Shown one piece after another: positions 1 to 9,500 of a stretch of DNA of 64,000 nt. Below the pieces are notes generated by a model. The model was not told where the DNA came from. It saw only the letters and a list, made by a program, of their open reading frames with translations, and ran no database searches. The stretch is taken from the NCBI RefSeq assembly GCF_017104965.1, contig NZ_JAAGPR010000001.1:310001-374000 (forward strand), in the 5' to 3' direction. Numbering within the stretch: position 1 is the stretch's first letter; every line of letters begins with the position of its first letter. A program made the position numbers and the translations under genes. Source of the DNA: Paraburkholderia sp. Ac-20340 (GTDB lineage Bacteria; Pseudomonadota; Gammaproteobacteria; Burkholderiales; Burkholderiaceae).

Positions 1-1031
1 ATCTGAGCGTGCCCACCTATCAGACGCACGCGGACGCCGCCGGTAATCACGTAGTCGGGATGGGTCTGGGCGGCGAACCGTGGTTCAGTGGCAGCCGTTG
101 GGGCCTCAAGGGCGCAGAAGATATCGGTGGCGGCACGAAGGTGATTTTCCGGCTCGAAAGCGAATATCGCGTGAGCGACGGGCAGATGGAAGACCCCGGC
201 CAATTGTTCGATCGCGATGCGTGGGTGGGGCTCCAGGACGATCGCTTCGGTAAATTCACGGCTGGTTTCCAGAACACCATTGCGCGGGATGTATCGGCGA
301 TTTACGGCGATCCCTATGGCAATGCCAAGCTGACGACGGAAGAGGGCGGCTGGACCAACGCGAATAACTTCAAGCAGATGATTTTCTACGCGGGGAGTGC
401 AACGGGCACGCGCTACAGCAACGGCGTGGCGTGGAAGAAACTGTTCGACAATGGCATCTTTGCCAGCGCTGGCTACGCATTCGGCAATTCGACGAGTTTC
501 GGCAGCAATTCAACCTATCAATTCGCGCTGGGCTACAACGGCCCGGCTTATACCGCGTCCACGTTTTATAGCCATGTGAATCGCGATGGCTTCACGAATC
601 AGGCGTTCTCGGTAGGCGGCAATTACACATTTGGCATGGTGCGCGCCAACGCCGGTTACTTCCGCTATTGGGGCAATCAGGGCTCGCTCGGCCAGCGTCA
701 GGACAATGCGTGGACCGTCTCGCTCAAGCTCGTGCCGAAGGGCGCATTCGATTACGAACTGGGCTATCAGCAGATGCGCACGCACAACGCGGCCTATAAC
801 GCGGATGGCGATATTCCGAACGCCAATATCGGCGCCTTCGATCCCACCAGCGGTTTGCACAACGGCTTCAAGGAGACGCTATACGGTTCGGTGTTCTATC
901 ACCTGTCCAAACGTACCGAAGTCTATCTGGCAGGCGATTATATGAAACTGCACGGCGGCTATACCGTGGGTTCGACCTACGGCGCGACCAATCAGGTCGA
1001 AGTCACCACGGGCGTGCGTACGCGCTTCTAA
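1..1031 (+). CDS. Gram-negative general porin, 3' part (5' end outside window)
   Basis: C-terminal about 343 residues of an outer-membrane trimeric porin that lets small hydrophilic solutes diffuse in. The gene enters from the left edge (first whole codon at 3) and stops with TAA at 1029. Visible porin traits are the early WGLKGAEDIGGG segment, alternating aromatic beta-strands throughout, and a C-terminal ...TTGVRTRF whose final Phe fits the usual BAM recognition signal. The signal peptide and first strand are missing, so substrate preference cannot be judged. It belongs to the same broad family as the complete porin at 26420-27559, but the sequences are clearly different paralogues. Confidence 0.9.
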   Translation, partial: LSVPTYQTHADAAGNHVVGMGLGGEPWFSGSRWGLKGAEDIGGGTKVIFRLESEYRVSDGQMEDPGQLFDRDAWVGLQDDRFGKFTAGFQNTIARDVSAIYGDPYGNAKLTTEEGGWTNANNFKQMIFYAGSATGTRYSNGVAWKKLFDNGIFASAGYAFGNSTSFGSNSTYQFALGYNGPAYTASTFYSHVNRDGFTNQAFSVGGNYTFGMVRANAGYFRYWGNQGSLGQRQDNAWTVSLKLVPKGAFDYELGYQQMRTHNAAYNADGDIPNANIGAFDPTSGLHNGFKETLYGSVFYHLSKRTEVYLAGDYMKLHGGYTVGSTYGATNQVEVTTGVRTRF

Positions 1032-1074
1032 GCAACACGTCGATCAAGGCGCACGCGCGCCCGCTTGCCGAGTC

Positions 1075-1374
1075 TCAACTCATGCTCGCGCAGGCCACGG
1101 TCGGCGCCGTGTACGCCGAAGGATAAGGCGAAGACGGCCCGCTCAACAGGCGCAGGCGCTGGGTGGCCAGCACATCGGCCTGCGCCTGCTCTCCTGCTGT
1201 GAGCGACACCGCGCCGCCCGCCGGCGCGGCCTGGTTGACGCCGCAAATCAGATCCTTGCCGCTCGACAGATGGACCTCGGTCGAGTACGACGACTGCGGT
1301 GCCGCTGCGAAACTGCCGGTGCTCCAGAGCGCCGCCGCACAGGCAAAAATCGCATACATCGGATGAAACTTCAT
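1075..1374 (-). CDS. Small secreted/periplasmic protein of unknown function
   Basis: A 99-residue protein with a clear Sec signal peptide (MKFHPMYAIFACAAALWSTGSFA, cleavage before AAPQ). The mature part is short, contains two cysteines (in LICG and VACA) that could form a disulfide, and has no family I recognise. I chose the ATG at 1374 because GGGAG lies 7 bases upstream and because it gives a normal signal peptide; the longer frame from 1416 would add a charged, non-signal leader. It converges with the porin end, 43 bases away. A perfect TGCAAACGTTTGCA palindrome lies about 125 bases upstream and may control it. Confidence 0.6.
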   Translation of the reverse strand: MKFHPMYAIFACAAALWSTGSFAAAPQSSYSTEVHLSSGKDLICGVNQAAPAGGAVSLTAGEQAQADVLATQRLRLLSGPSSPYPSAYTAPTVACASMS

Positions 1375-1497
1375 GGCTCGCTCCCGGGGTGAAGTGGTGG
1401 GGTGATCCATGTTCAATCAGCGCGCCTCGCCGCGCCAGCCTGAATCCGGAAAATCTATCTTGCATTGAAATAAAGGATCGGAACGCGCGAGCCTGCA

Positions 1498-1511
1498 TGC
1501 AAACGTTTGCA
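1498..1511. promoter_or_regulatory. LacI/PurR-type operator-like palindrome
   Basis: Perfect 14-base palindrome TGCAAACGTTTGCA with central CG, the typical shape of LacI-family operators (PurR boxes contain GCAAACGTTTGC). A second half-like CGTTTGCGCA follows at about 1516-1525. No LacI-family regulator is encoded in the window, so the cognate protein is unknown. Confidence 0.45.
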
Positions 1512-1664
1512 CATTCGTTTGCGCACTCGATCTAACTTTTTTAATCCTCACTAAACCTGTGACGCGCCATTTGCCATTCCTTACTAACTACGGCGCATGA
1601 ATAGCGGTTTAAGCATCGATACTGGGGTTTCTACTCATCTCGCCCGATGACTTTCTGGTTGTTG

Positions 1665-1681
1665 GTCAATTAACAATTGAC
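1665..1681. promoter_or_regulatory. Inverted repeat upstream of GNAT gene
   Basis: GTCAATT-AAC-AATTGAC, 7-base arms with a 3-base centre. The right arm overlaps a TTGACT that could be a -35 element for the GNAT gene, though no well-spaced -10 is obvious. It may be a repressor site; the regulator is unknown. Confidence 0.3.
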
Positions 1682-1713
1682 TACAATTCCGGCGCAAAAT
1701 GTCTTACCAATCG

Positions 1714-1730
1714 TTTGTATACCTTACAAA
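1714..1730. promoter_or_regulatory. Second inverted repeat upstream of GNAT gene
   Basis: TTTGTA-TACCT-TACAAA, 6-base arms, ending 22 bases before the proposed GNAT start. Its position over the expected promoter/leader would suit a TetR- or MarR-type operator, but that is inference. Confidence 0.3.
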
Positions 1731-1752
1731 AAGGGCGTGAACAGGCATCCCG

Positions 1753-2340
1753 ATGTCTAGCACGATTAGCCTCTCGATCATGGCAAGCACCGCCCGCCAG
1801 GCCTTTGACGCCGACGGGTTGGCGCTGCGCGCGGCAACGGCGGCCGACCGGGATTTCCTTTGTGAGGTGTTCGTCAGCACGCGGGTAGAAGAATTCGCGC
1901 GCAGCGGTTGGGAGCCCGAGCGCATCGACGAGGTTTTGCGGCAGCAGTTTCAGTTACAGCACGAGTATTACCGGCAACATTATCCGAACGGTCGTTTCAA
2001 TATCGTCGAATTGAATGGCGTGCCCGTCGGTCGGCTTTATTACGCTTTGCGCGAGGAGCCGACGGGCGGTGAATGGCGCCTGATCGATATTGCGCTGCTG
2101 CCAGCGTGGCGCGGCGGCGGTCTCGGTACGCAGCTGATGCACACGGTATTGGCGCAGGCGTGGCAGCAACGGCGCGCCGTGAGCCTGCATGTCGAGCGCG
2201 ACAATCCCGTGCGTGGTCTGTACCAGCGGCTGGGTTTTGTGACAACGGGTGAAAACGGGGTTTATGAGTCGATGCGGCGCGCCTGCGCCCCGCATGAAAT
2301 TCACTCGGGGTTGATGTTTCCAATCGAGCAGGATTACTAA
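1753..2340 (+). CDS. GNAT family N-acetyltransferase
   Basis: A 195-residue GNAT-fold acetyltransferase that would transfer acetyl from acetyl-CoA to an unknown amine substrate. The acetyl-CoA pyrophosphate-binding motif is clear at residues 120-126 (RGGGLGT), preceded by IDIALLPAW and followed by the conserved VERDNPVRGLYQRLGF segment near 160-180. The first about 22 residues are poorly conserved in character, and no strong ribosome site precedes 1753; the ATG at 1780 is an alternative start. It precedes the DUF6916/tail-collar/giant-protein cluster on the same strand, so it may belong to that module, but the 164-base gap leaves this open. Confidence 0.85.
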   Translation: MSSTISLSIMASTARQAFDADGLALRAATAADRDFLCEVFVSTRVEEFARSGWEPERIDEVLRQQFQLQHEYYRQHYPNGRFNIVELNGVPVGRLYYALREEPTGGEWRLIDIALLPAWRGGGLGTQLMHTVLAQAWQQRRAVSLHVERDNPVRGLYQRLGFVTTGENGVYESMRRACAPHEIHSGLMFPIEQDY

Positions 2341-2504
2341 AGAATAATGACAACCGGTCGTAAACCGGTCAAGAAGGAACAGAAGCAAGAGCACAAGAAG
2401 GGTCCGGCGCTGATAAAGACGCCGTATCGAACTGAGAGAATGCAGGCGCGCAGGGCTGGCGGCGTGGAATACGCCGTTTGTCGCGCCGACCGCCGGGGGG
2501 CGCC

Positions 2505-2873
2505 GTGTCAGATATACCGACTCATGCCGAGCTGCGTGCTGCGCTCGGCCATATCTTTACGCTGGCCTCGGCAGACGAGGCGGCGCTCGCGCTGGTGCAG
2601 ACACGTCTTATCGCGGCACCCGAAGGCGTGCCCATGAACGACGGGTACGAATGCTACAGCGCGCACTTCGAACTTCCTCCCCAGATTCAGCTTGCGCAGG
2701 ATACCTACCGTTTTATCGCCGATAACGGCCATACGTGGATGCTGTTCGCCACGCCGATCATGCCGATGAAAAGCGGCGCAGGCGTGCTCTGCGCGATCGT
2801 GCATCGCGAGAAACCCACCTCGAATTCCCAACCCGCAAACGAAGCGGCCCACAACGCGGACGCAGCCTGCTAG
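2505..2873 (+). CDS. DUF6916-like small cytoplasmic protein
   Basis: A 122-residue protein without signal peptide or membrane segment. The GTG at 2505 is chosen because a GGGGGG tract lies just upstream and the conserved-looking sequence begins there (SDIPTHAELRAALGHIFTL). The body has the pattern seen in small proteins beside tail-collar genes: FELPPQIQLAQDTYRF then a hydrophobic core and a PMKSGAGVLCAIVHRE end, and I assign it to DUF6916 from memory of that pattern. The last 20 residues are low-complexity (Asn/Ala-rich). It sits 64 bases before the tail-collar gene and is probably co-transcribed. Function unknown. Confidence 0.6.
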   Translation: MSDIPTHAELRAALGHIFTLASADEAALALVQTRLIAAPEGVPMNDGYECYSAHFELPPQIQLAQDTYRFIADNGHTWMLFATPIMPMKSGAGVLCAIVHREKPTSNSQPANEAAHNADAAC

Positions 2874-2937
2874 GCAAGTTGCCCGGCACAGTCCGCCGTT
2901 TTTCCTGCATGTCTTAACCACTTTTTCTGGAGGCAGC

Positions 2938-3549
2938 ATGTCCGATCCGTTCATCGGTGAAATTCGTATGGTGGGTTTTAATTTCGCACCGCAAGGCTGG
3001 GCGTTTTGCCAGGGGCAGCAGATGTCGATTACGCAGAACCAGGCGCTGTTCGCGTTGCTCGGCACGACCTATGGCGGCAATGGCGTCCAGACCTTCGGTC
3101 TGCCCGATCTGCGCGGCCGCGCGCCGGTGGGCTTCGGTCAGGGATTGGGCCTGTCGGCGATCGAACTCGGCGAGGCTGCAGGCACCGAAAACGTCACGCT
3201 CACGCAGGCGCAACTGCCGGCGCACACGCACCAGGCCACGGCAACGCCGGGAGCGCCCATGACGGCGCCGGTCAACATTCCGGCTTCGACGGCCACCACG
3301 GGCCTGCAGGGCGAGCCGAGCAGCAACACCGTGCTGGGCACCGTGAGTTCGGGCGGGCGCACGAGCAACTTTTACGTGTCGGGCGACGGCAACGTCACGC
3401 TCAAGCCTTTCAACGTTTCGGTCAGTGCCAGTGCGCCGACGGTCACGGTGCAGCCCACCGGACAGAGCCTGCCGCTTGGCCTGCGCAACCCGTATCTGGG
3501 CGTGAATTTCATTATTTCGCTGAACGGGATTTTCCCCTCGCGCGGTTAA
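2938..3549 (+). CDS. Phage tail-collar (MdpB-like) protein
   Basis: A 203-residue protein of the microcystin-dependent/tail-collar family. The N-terminal collar domain spans about residues 3-62: DPFIGEIRMVGFNFAP, then GWAFCQGQQMSI and TFGLPDLRGRAPVG are the diagnostic segments. The rest is a Gly/Thr/Ala-rich beta fibre-like stretch ending in LPLGLRNPYLGVNFIISLNGIFPSRG, the typical family end. GGAGG lies 6 bases before the ATG. Such genes occur both in phage tails and as chromosomal singletons; no other tail gene is present here, so this looks like a domesticated fibre protein linked to the giant gene 49 bases downstream. Confidence 0.85.
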   Translation: MSDPFIGEIRMVGFNFAPQGWAFCQGQQMSITQNQALFALLGTTYGGNGVQTFGLPDLRGRAPVGFGQGLGLSAIELGEAAGTENVTLTQAQLPAHTHQATATPGAPMTAPVNIPASTATTGLQGEPSSNTVLGTVSSGGRTSNFYVSGDGNVTLKPFNVSVSASAPTVTVQPTGQSLPLGLRNPYLGVNFIISLNGIFPSRG

Positions 3550-3598
3550 GCACGCGTCACTCGTATTGCCGTCGCGGTTCGCGCGTGGAGTCATCGTC

Positions 3599-6500
3599 AT
3601 GAAGAAGATCGTCAAACAGATCCTGGCGCGCTGGAATACCAGCGCAATCGTTCGTACGCCGCGCACTGCCGCAGCGCCGCTGATGCTGGCTCTCGAACCG
3701 CGTGTGGTGTATGACGCGTCGGTGGCCGCGGCGGCGCCTGCAGCGCATACGCATGAAGCGGCGCACGAGCATGCGCACGAAGGCGCGCATCGCAGCCAGG
3801 CTGAGACGCATCCGGCCACGACGAACACCACGAGCACCGCGACCGGCGATGCGTCGTCTTCGTCATCTTCGTCGCAGGCGTCCAGCGCGAAGACCGCGAA
3901 GACCGCGAGCGGCACCACGGACGGCACGAAAAACAGCACGACCAGCAGCACCGCGAGCAGCGCAACCGCCACCACCGACACGACCCAGGCCGCCACCGTC
4001 ACCGCACTCGAAGCGGCCGTCACGGCGCGCGACACCAGCGGCGCGCATCAGGTGGTATTCGTCGATCCGGGCGTGGCGAACTATCAGTCGCTGCTCACGG
4101 GCCTGCCCACGGGCACGCAGGTCGTGATTCTCGACGCCAATAGCGACGGCTTCGCGCAGATCGCGCAATACCTGCAAACGCATTCGGGCGTGAGCGCGAT
4201 TCACCTGATCTCGCACGGCGCCGATGGCGAAATCCAGGCCGGTTCGGCGTGGCTGAATCTGGGCGATCTCTCGCAGTACAGCGCGGAGCTTTCCGCGATC
4301 GGCGCGGCGATGAAGCCGGGCGGCGATTTCCTGATCTACGGCTGCGACGTGGCGCAGGACGCATCGGGCCAGGCGCTGGTCCAGCAGATCGCGGCGCTCA
4401 CGCACCTGAACGTTGCGGCCTCAACGGACCCGACCGGCGCGAGCGCGCTCGGCGGCGACTGGACGCTCGAATATCAAGTGGGCGACGTGCACACCGACGT
4501 GATCGTTTCGGCGGCGGCCGAGCGGCAATACGACGGCCTGCTCGCGCAAAGCGTCGAGAACTTCAACGTGTCCTTCGATACCAATTCGAGCGTGACCTCG
4601 TTCACGCTGGACGGCATCACCTACACGACCAATGTGGCGGTGGAAACGGCCGTGAGCACGGACCCCTACATGCAGGCGCTTTCCGCGGCGAGCGCAAACT
4701 CCGGCGCGCTGATTATCGACACGCAAGGGGTAGGCGGCGTCAATTCGGTCACGATCTCGCTCGCGGGCGGCAAGCAGATCAATCTGGAGACGCTCGACAT
4801 CGACGTGCTCGCCGACGCCAACGTGACGATTACCGCCGACGGCAATACGGCCGACGCCATCGTCATCAACAGCGACGACTTATACACCGCAGAAGAAATC
4901 AGCTTCGCCGGTCACAGTTCGTTTGCCAACGCCAGCACCATCACGATCACGGGCGGCAACATGGTGCTGAACCTTGGCCGCATGGTGTACAGCGACCCCG
5001 CGCCCGTTCTGACCAATACGACCAACGCGACGACGAACTACACGGCGGGCTCGGGCGTCACGGTCATCGACAGCACGGTCACCGTGACCGATGCCAACGG
5101 CCTCGCGCCGCAAACCGCCACGGTGACGATCAGCAGCGGCGCGCAGAATTCGGATGTGCTGAGCTTCTCGAATACGAATGCATCGCTGTACGGCAACCTC
5201 TCGGGCACGTACAACAGCTCGACGCACGTGCTCACGCTCTCGTCCTCCGGCAATACCGCGACGCTCGCGCAATGGCAGGCGGCGCTGGACGCGGTGACGT
5301 TTTCGAGCTCGACCGGCGCGACCGCGGGCAATCGCACCGTCACCTACGCCGTGAACGACGGCTACGCCAACAGCAACACCGTCACGCACACGGTTGCGCT
5401 GACCGAGGTGTTCTCGCTGACTTCGGGCAGCGGCAGCACGACGTTCGTACAGGCGGATAACGCCACCTCCACGCCGGTCACCGTCGATAGCGGCATCACG
5501 ATCAGCGACCCGTTCAGCAGCACCGCGCACAGCGCGACGGTTTCGATCACGAGCGGCTACGACGCCACTGGCGATGTGCTTTCGTTTACCACCAGCGCCT
5601 CGACCGGCGATATTGCCGGCAGTTATAGCGCCGGCGTGCTCACGCTGACCTCGGCGAGCGGCAACGCCACCATCGCGCAATGGCAGGCGGCGCTGCAATC
5701 GGTGCAATACACCGATACCTCGGCGTACGCGAGCGGCTCGCGCACGATCTCGTTCTCGATGAACGATGGCACGCACACCAGCACGACCTCGACGCACACG
5801 GTCACGGTGCAGCACACCGACCAGACGCCGCTGCTCGCCGACAGCGGCGGCAGCACGTCCTATGTCGCGGGCGGCAGCGCCGTGACGCTCGACGGCGCGC
5901 TGACGCTCAGCGATGCCGATAACACCACGCTCGCTTCGGCGACCATCCGCATCGCCTCGGGCTACACGAGCGGCGACATTCTTCTGTTCACGGCCAACGC
6001 CAGCAGCTTCGGCAATATCAGCGCGGCTTATACGGGCGGCGTGCTGACCTTGTCGTCGGCGGGCGCGACGGCCACGCTCGCGCAGTGGCAGGCGGCGCTC
6101 GATTCCATCGGCTTCAGTTCGTCGACGAGCACGACATCGAGCACGCGCGACGTCACGTTCAGCATCAGCGACGGCACGAAATCCAGCGCGCTGCTGCATC
6201 GCACGGTGGCCGTCACGGCGGGTCCGTCGATCGTGCTGGATTCCGGTTCGGCGGCTTTCGTGGCGGGAGATAACGTTGCGTCCACACCGGTTTCCATCGA
6301 CTCGGGTCTGACCTTGAGCGACGCCGCGAGCACGACGCTGTCCAGCGCGACGGTTGCGCTCACCGGCAATTTCCACGCGGGCGAGGACGTGCTGTCGTTC
6401 ACCAACGACGGCTCGACGATGGGTAATATCGTCGCCAGCTACAACGCGTCTACGGGCGTGCTCACGCTGTCGTCGACGGGCGCTTCGGCCACGCTCGCGC

Positions 6501-9500
6501 AGTGGCAAGCGGCGCTGCGCTCGGTGACGTACACCGACGTGGCCGTCACGCCGAATTCGGCGACCCGCACCGTGAGCTTCCAGATCAACGACGGCTCGCA
6601 GTCGAGCCCGACCGCAACGCGCACCGTGACCGTCACGGACACCGACCAGACGCCGGTTCTGGGCGACAGCGGCGGCTCGACTTCGTATGTGGCGGGCGCT
6701 TCGGCCACGGCGATCGACAGCGGGCTGAGCGTGAGCGATCTCGACAATACGACGCTCTCTACGGCGACGATCTCGATCTCGTCGGGCTTCGTGAACGGCG
6801 ATGCGCTGTCGTACGTGAACACCGGCTCGTTCGGCAATATCGTCGGCGTGTACAACGCGGGCACGGGCGTGCTCACGCTTTCATCCTCGGGCGCGACGGC
6901 GACGCTCGCACAATGGCAGGCCGCGCTCGACGCAGTGAGTTTCTCGACCGCAAGCGGGGCGAGCGGCGGCACGCGCACGGTCTCGTTCTCGGTGAACGAC
7001 GGCGTAAAAAGCAGCGCGGCGCTGACCCATGACGTCGTGGTGGCGAGCGGGCCGATGGTGACGACCGATAGCGGATCGGCATCGTTTGTTGCGGGCGACA
7101 ATTCGGCGTCCACGCCGGTCACCATCGATTCGGGGCTGACGCTCAGCGACGCCTTGAGCAGCACGCTCGCGAGCGCCACCGTGTCGATCACCGGCAATTT
7201 CCAGGCGGGCGAAGACGTGCTGTGGTTCACCAACGACGGCTCGACGATGGGCAATATCGCCGCCAGCTACAACGCGGCCACGGGCGTGCTCACGCTGTCG
7301 TCGAATGGCGCGTCGGCCACGCTCGCACAGTGGCAATCGGCGCTGAGTTCGGTGATGTACACCGACACGGCCGTTACGCCGAATTCCGCAACGCGCACCG
7401 TGAGCTTCCAGATCAACGACGGCTCGCTCTCCAGCCCGGTCGCAACGCGCACTGTGACGGTGACGGACACCGACCAGACGCCGGTCCTCAGCGGCAGCGG
7501 GGCGAATGTGACGTTCACGGCGGCCGACAACACCACGTCCACGCCAGTGACGCTCGCGAGCGACCTGACGCTTTCGGATCTGGACAACACCACGCTGGCT
7601 TCGGCGAGCGTGAGCATCGTCGGCAACTTCCAGAGCAGCGACATCCTGAGTTTCACGAACACCAACACGTCGCTGTTCGGCAACATCGTGGCGAGCTACA
7701 ACGCCGGAACCGGCGTGCTGACGCTGACTTCGTCGGGCGCTGTTGCAACGCTCGCGCAGTGGAGCAATGCGCTGGAGTCGGTCACGTACACGTCGAGCGC
7801 GGTGACGCCGGTGGCCTCCACGCGCACCGTGGCCTTCACGGTCAACGACGGCACGAAGTCGAGCACGGCCTACACCGTGGGCGTGCAGGTGAGCGATACC
7901 GACCAGACGCCGCTCATCGGCGGCTCGAACGGCAGCGTGACCTTCACGCAGGCGGACAACGCGACCTCCACGCCCGTGACGATCGACAGCGGCATCACGC
8001 TCAGCGACCGCGATAACAGCACGCTGGCATCGGCTACGGTTTCGATCGGCAATTTCGATAACCAGGGCGATGTGATCGGCTTCGTGAACGATGGCTCGTC
8101 GATGGGCAATATCGTCGGCGTCTACGATGCGACTACGGGCGTGCTCACGCTCTCGTCGAATGGCGGCACGGCCACGCTCGCGCAGTGGCAATCGGCGCTG
8201 CGCTCGCTCACGTTCACGGATACGGCGGTGACGCCCAGCAGCGCAACGCGCACGATCAGCTTCGTGGTCAGCGACGGCACGAAGACCAGCACGGCCTGGA
8301 CGCGCGACGTCAGTGTGGTGGGCACCGACCAGACGCCGCTGCTTGCGGCCAGCAGCGGATCGACCACCTTCACGGCGGGCGACAACACGGCCTCCACGCC
8401 GGTGGCAATCGACACGGGCATCACGCTGTCCGACCTCGACAGCCCGACGATGAGTTCCGCAACCGTGGCCATCAGCGGCAATTTCCACGCGGGCGAAGAC
8501 GTGCTGGCGCTGGGCGCGGGCAGCTTCGGCGATATCAGCGGGAGCTACGACGCCGCCACGGGCGTGCTGACGCTTTCTTCTGCGGGCGCTTCGACGCTCG
8601 CGCAATGGCAGGCCGCGCTGCGCTCGGTGACCTATACCGATACCGCGATCACGCCGGACGCCGCAGACCGCACGATCGCCTTCAGCGTGAACGACGGCAC
8701 GAAGAACAGCGTGACGGTGACGAAGATCGTGAGCGTGGTGGATACGGACCAGACGCCGGTGCTCGCCGGTACGCAAAGCGGCATCTCGTATCTGCAGGGC
8801 ACATCGGCGCAGAACATCGACAGCGGCATGACGCTGAGCGACCGCGACAGCCTGACCACGCCCTCGCTGCCGATGACCATCACGGTGGATTTCGCCTCGG
8901 GCTTCCAGAGCGGCGACACGCTGACGCTGAACTACAACGCCGCGACCATGGGCACGGGTCTTTCGGTGACCTTCAACACGGCCAATGGCGAACTGGTCAT
9001 CACGGCGTCGGGCGGCAAGACCATGGCGCAGTGGGACGCGATCCTCGACAGCATCCAGTTTTCGACCACCACGAGCGTGACGGCCGGCACCCGCACGCTG
9101 ACGATTACCGCCAACGACGGCACCAAAACCAGCACGGCGCTGGGCTATACGATCGACGTGCGCAGTTCCGCGCCGGTGCTCACGAGCACGGGCAGCGTCG
9201 GCGCGACGTTTGTTGGCGGCGACAACGCAGCGGGCGCGAACGTGACCGTGGACAGCGGTTTGACGCTGACCGATCCGCTCGGCAACGTGGTGCAGAGCGC
9301 GACCGTGGCGATCACCGGCAATCTGCATAGCGCGGAAGACGTGCTCGGCTTCATCGCCGATAGCAGCAACGGCACGACCGGCAATATCGCGGGTTCATAC
9401 GACAGCGCCACAGGCGTGCTCACGCTCACGTCGGCTGGCGGCACGGCCACGCTCGCGCAATGGCAGGCGGCGCTGCGCTCGGTGTATTTCGCCGATACGG

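Larger units (their letters stand above)
1375..1752. other. Divergent intergenic region with candidate operators
   Basis: About 380 bases between the start of the small secreted protein (minus strand) and the GNAT gene (plus strand). It contains no convincing gene. It holds three short dyads, annotated separately, and must carry the promoters of both genes. It is more AT-rich than its surroundings. Confidence 0.6.

Noticed and set aside
2347..2637. Possible small Lys/Arg-rich gene (96 codons) before the DUF6916-like gene
   Set aside because: Its second half overlaps the better supported DUF6916-like frame; no ribosome site and no recognisable sequence.
2938..3549. Prophage remnant based on the tail-collar gene
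   Set aside because: No integrase, capsid, terminase, portal or other tail genes and no attachment-site duplication near it; the collar family also occurs as chromosomal singletons.
4880..9328. Large minus-strand frames (542 and 815 codons) across the repeat array
   Set aside because: They mirror the internal repeats of the giant gene; the repetitive His/Arg composition follows from the sense codons.
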